From: Fidelibacterota bacterium
Lineage (GTDB): Bacteria > Fidelibacterota > UBA2242
DNA: 15,989 bases
Reading direction: 5' to 3'
Assembly: GCA_023133185.1 (NCBI GenBank)
Contig: JAGLWX010000214.1
Coordinates: 1 to 15,989 of the forward strand
The notes beneath the pieces are model-generated. The model saw nothing but the letters and a program-made list of their open reading frames with translations. It was not told the DNA's origin and made no database searches. Made by a program: the position numbers and the translations under genes. Positions within the stretch are counted from its first letter, which is position 1; each line of letters opens with the position of its first letter. Positions 15,038-15,989 of this stretch are shown piece by piece.

Positions 15038-15989
15038 TTATATCTCTCTCAGAAGTTTCAGGTTGCGCCGGATCAGATCACAGCGTTGCTGAACGCTGAA
15101 CGCAGACCACAGCGGATCCGGCGGTGTATTTTTAACATAATCCAGGAGCCGATCGAGTGATGATTTTGCAACATGAACTCTGGTATCGGAAGATGCATAA
15201 TATATGAAAACATCGCCGTTATCATCGGCTATCCAGCCGTTGCTGAAAACCACATTGGAAACATCGCCGACGCGTTCATCACCTTCGGGCGCGATAAAGT
15301 AGCCGCCAGGGAAATTTTTGACCCGCCATGGTTCAGCCAGATCCGTCAGAAACAGATACAGCACATAGCGCAGACCGGCTGCAGTATTGCGAACCCCGTG
15401 AGCCAGATGAAGCCAGCCTTCGCTTGTTTTCAGCGGCGCAGGGCCCTGTCCGTTTTTCACTTCATAAACCGTATGGTATTCCCGGGAGTGAATTATCGTC
15501 TCGGTATCAATAACAGCGTTTTCAATAGTATCAGCAAGTCCCCAGGCAATTCCGCCGCCGGTGCCGGCTTCGATAAAATCATCCTGTGGACGGGTATAAA
15601 AGGCATATTTTCCGTTGATAAATTCCGGATGCAGCACCACATTGCGCTGCTGTTTGGATTTTGTTTTCAGATCCGGCAATCTCTCCCAGCTCCTCAAATC
15701 CCGGGTCCGGGCGATACCAGCCTGAGCTTCTGCGCTGGATGTATCCCATTCGGGCGCATTCGGGTCCTTGCGTTCGGTACAAAAAACGCCGTAAATCCAG
15801 CCGTCCTCATGCTGAGTCAAACGCATGTCATATACATTTATGTCCGGCCGGTCAGTTTCCGGCATTTGCACGGGAAAATCCCAAAACCGGAAATTATCGA
15901 CGCCGTTTGGGCTCTCTGCCACTGCGAAAAAGGACTTGCGGTCATTGCCTTCAACTCTCAAAACGAGATAGTATTTGCCGTTGAGTTTT
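15038..15989 (-). CDS. GH130 4-O-beta-D-mannosyl-D-glucose phosphorylase, 5'-truncated by the window edge
   Basis: Cytoplasmic phosphorolysis of 4-O-beta-mannosyl-glucose to mannose-1-phosphate and glucose, the last step of the epimerase/phosphorylase route for beta-mannan. About 317 residues are visible. The frame stays open to the window edge (upstream residues KLNGKYYLVLRVEG), so the codon at 15961, a TTG, is an internal Leu and not the start. The family is usually about 390 residues, so roughly 70-90 are missing. Family-typical blocks seen: NVYDMRLT, whose Asp aligns by position with the catalytic Asp of other GH130 enzymes (EDPR); ERKDP; QQRNVVLHPEF; TRPQDDF; GGGIAWGL; AHGVRNTAAGLRYVLY; GDVSNV; IYYASSDTR. 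No signal peptide is visible, but the N-terminus is outside the window. The stop TAA is directly followed by the ATG of the GH26 gene, so the two are co-transcribed. Assignment to the mannosyl-glucose subgroup rather than mannan-oligosaccharide phosphorylases rests on remembered motif similarity. Confidence 0.93.
   Translation of the reverse strand, partial: KLNGKYYLVLRVEGNDRKSFFAVAESPNGVDNFRFWDFPVQMPETDRPDINVYDMRLTQHEDGWIYGVFCTERKDPNAPEWDTSSAEAQAGIARTRDLRSWERLPDLKTKSKQQRNVVLHPEFINGKYAFYTRPQDDFIEAGTGGGIAWGLADTIENAVIDTETIIHSREYHTVYEVKNGQGPAPLKTSEGWLHLAHGVRNTAAGLRYVLYLFLTDLAEPWRVKNFPGGYFIAPEGDERVGDVSNVVFSNGWIADDNGDVFIYYASSDTRVHVAKSSLDRLLDYVKNTPPDPLWSAFSVQQRCDLIRRNLKLLREI
15044..15050 (-). promoter_or_regulatory. 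Ribosome binding site of the large GH26 gene, inside the GH130 coding end
   Basis: The purine run GAGAGAG lies inside the last codons of the GH130 gene, six bases before the ATG at 15037. The GH130 stop (15040-15038) touches that ATG with no spacer, so ribosomes ending the first gene are placed to restart on the second. This supports the start chosen for the GH26 gene and translational coupling of a cytoplasmic enzyme with an exported one. Confidence 0.5.

Noticed and set aside
15959..15961. TTG at 15961 as the start of the GH130 gene
   Set aside because: The frame continues upstream to the window edge with residues that fit the family (KLNGKYYLVLRVEG), and the usual family length requires a longer front part.
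1..15989. CRISPR arrays, tRNA genes, insertion sequences or attachment sites
   Set aside because: I saw no regularly spaced direct repeats, cloverleaf-like sequences, transposase genes or flanking inverted repeats. The only repetition is at protein level between homologous domains.

Overview
The window is a single gene cluster in which all eight supported genes lie on the minus strand, so transcription runs from right to left. It is a beta-mannan utilisation locus. Three of the secreted proteins end in a type IX secretion (T9SS) C-terminal sorting domain that opens with a PNYPNPFN motif and closes with a basic, hydrophobic tail (…LLLK, …LYLK). Such domains are found in the Fibrobacteres-Chlorobi-Bacteroidetes superphylum. 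This exact motif is especially common in lineages outside Bacteroidetes proper (Calditrichota, Ignavibacteria, KSB1, Latescibacteria, Marinimicrobia). I cannot name the phylum from this window. No SusC/SusD pair, sugar regulator, tRNA, rRNA, CRISPR array, integrase or insertion sequence is visible.

Layout in transcription order. (1) 15989-15038: cytoplasmic GH130 4-O-beta-mannosyl-glucose phosphorylase, its 5' end cut off by the window edge. (2) 15037-12143: large modular GH26 beta-mannanase with a T9SS tail. (3) 12056-9021: metallophosphoesterase carrying carbohydrate-binding-like modules and a T9SS tail. (4) 9004-5732: CBM35-like module + metallo-beta-lactamase fold + serine esterase in one polypeptide. 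(5) 5732-4323: GH26 mannanase lipoprotein. (6) 4310-1512: DUF5060/GH5-like protein with a T9SS tail and an apparent loss of the catalytic nucleophile. (7) 1497-178: GH5 mannanase, probably a lipoprotein. (8) 168-16: small single-span membrane protein. Gaps are 0-16 bases, and one junction overlaps (TGATG). The only exception is an 86-base AT-rich gap at 12057-12142. The promoter of the whole operon must lie beyond the right edge.

How the genes could work together: the T9SS and lipoprotein mannanases (GH26, GH26, GH5) cut mannan or glucomannan at the cell surface. The esterase and possibly the phosphohydrolase-like enzymes would strip substituents. Disaccharides would enter through a transporter, probably a sodium symporter just outside the left edge. 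In the cytoplasm the GH130 enzyme phosphorolyses mannosyl-glucose to mannose-1-phosphate and glucose, as in the Bacteroides fragilis mannan operon (mannanase, mannosyl-glucose phosphorylase, cation symporter, epimerase).

The least ordinary part is the centre (about 5.7-12.1 kb). Two large proteins there, an extracellular metallophosphoesterase and a metallo-beta-lactamase/esterase fusion, are not standard mannan enzymes. They sit in visibly more AT-rich DNA than the flanking glycosidase genes. They suggest attack on a decorated, possibly phosphodiester-bearing, mannan, but that is inference.
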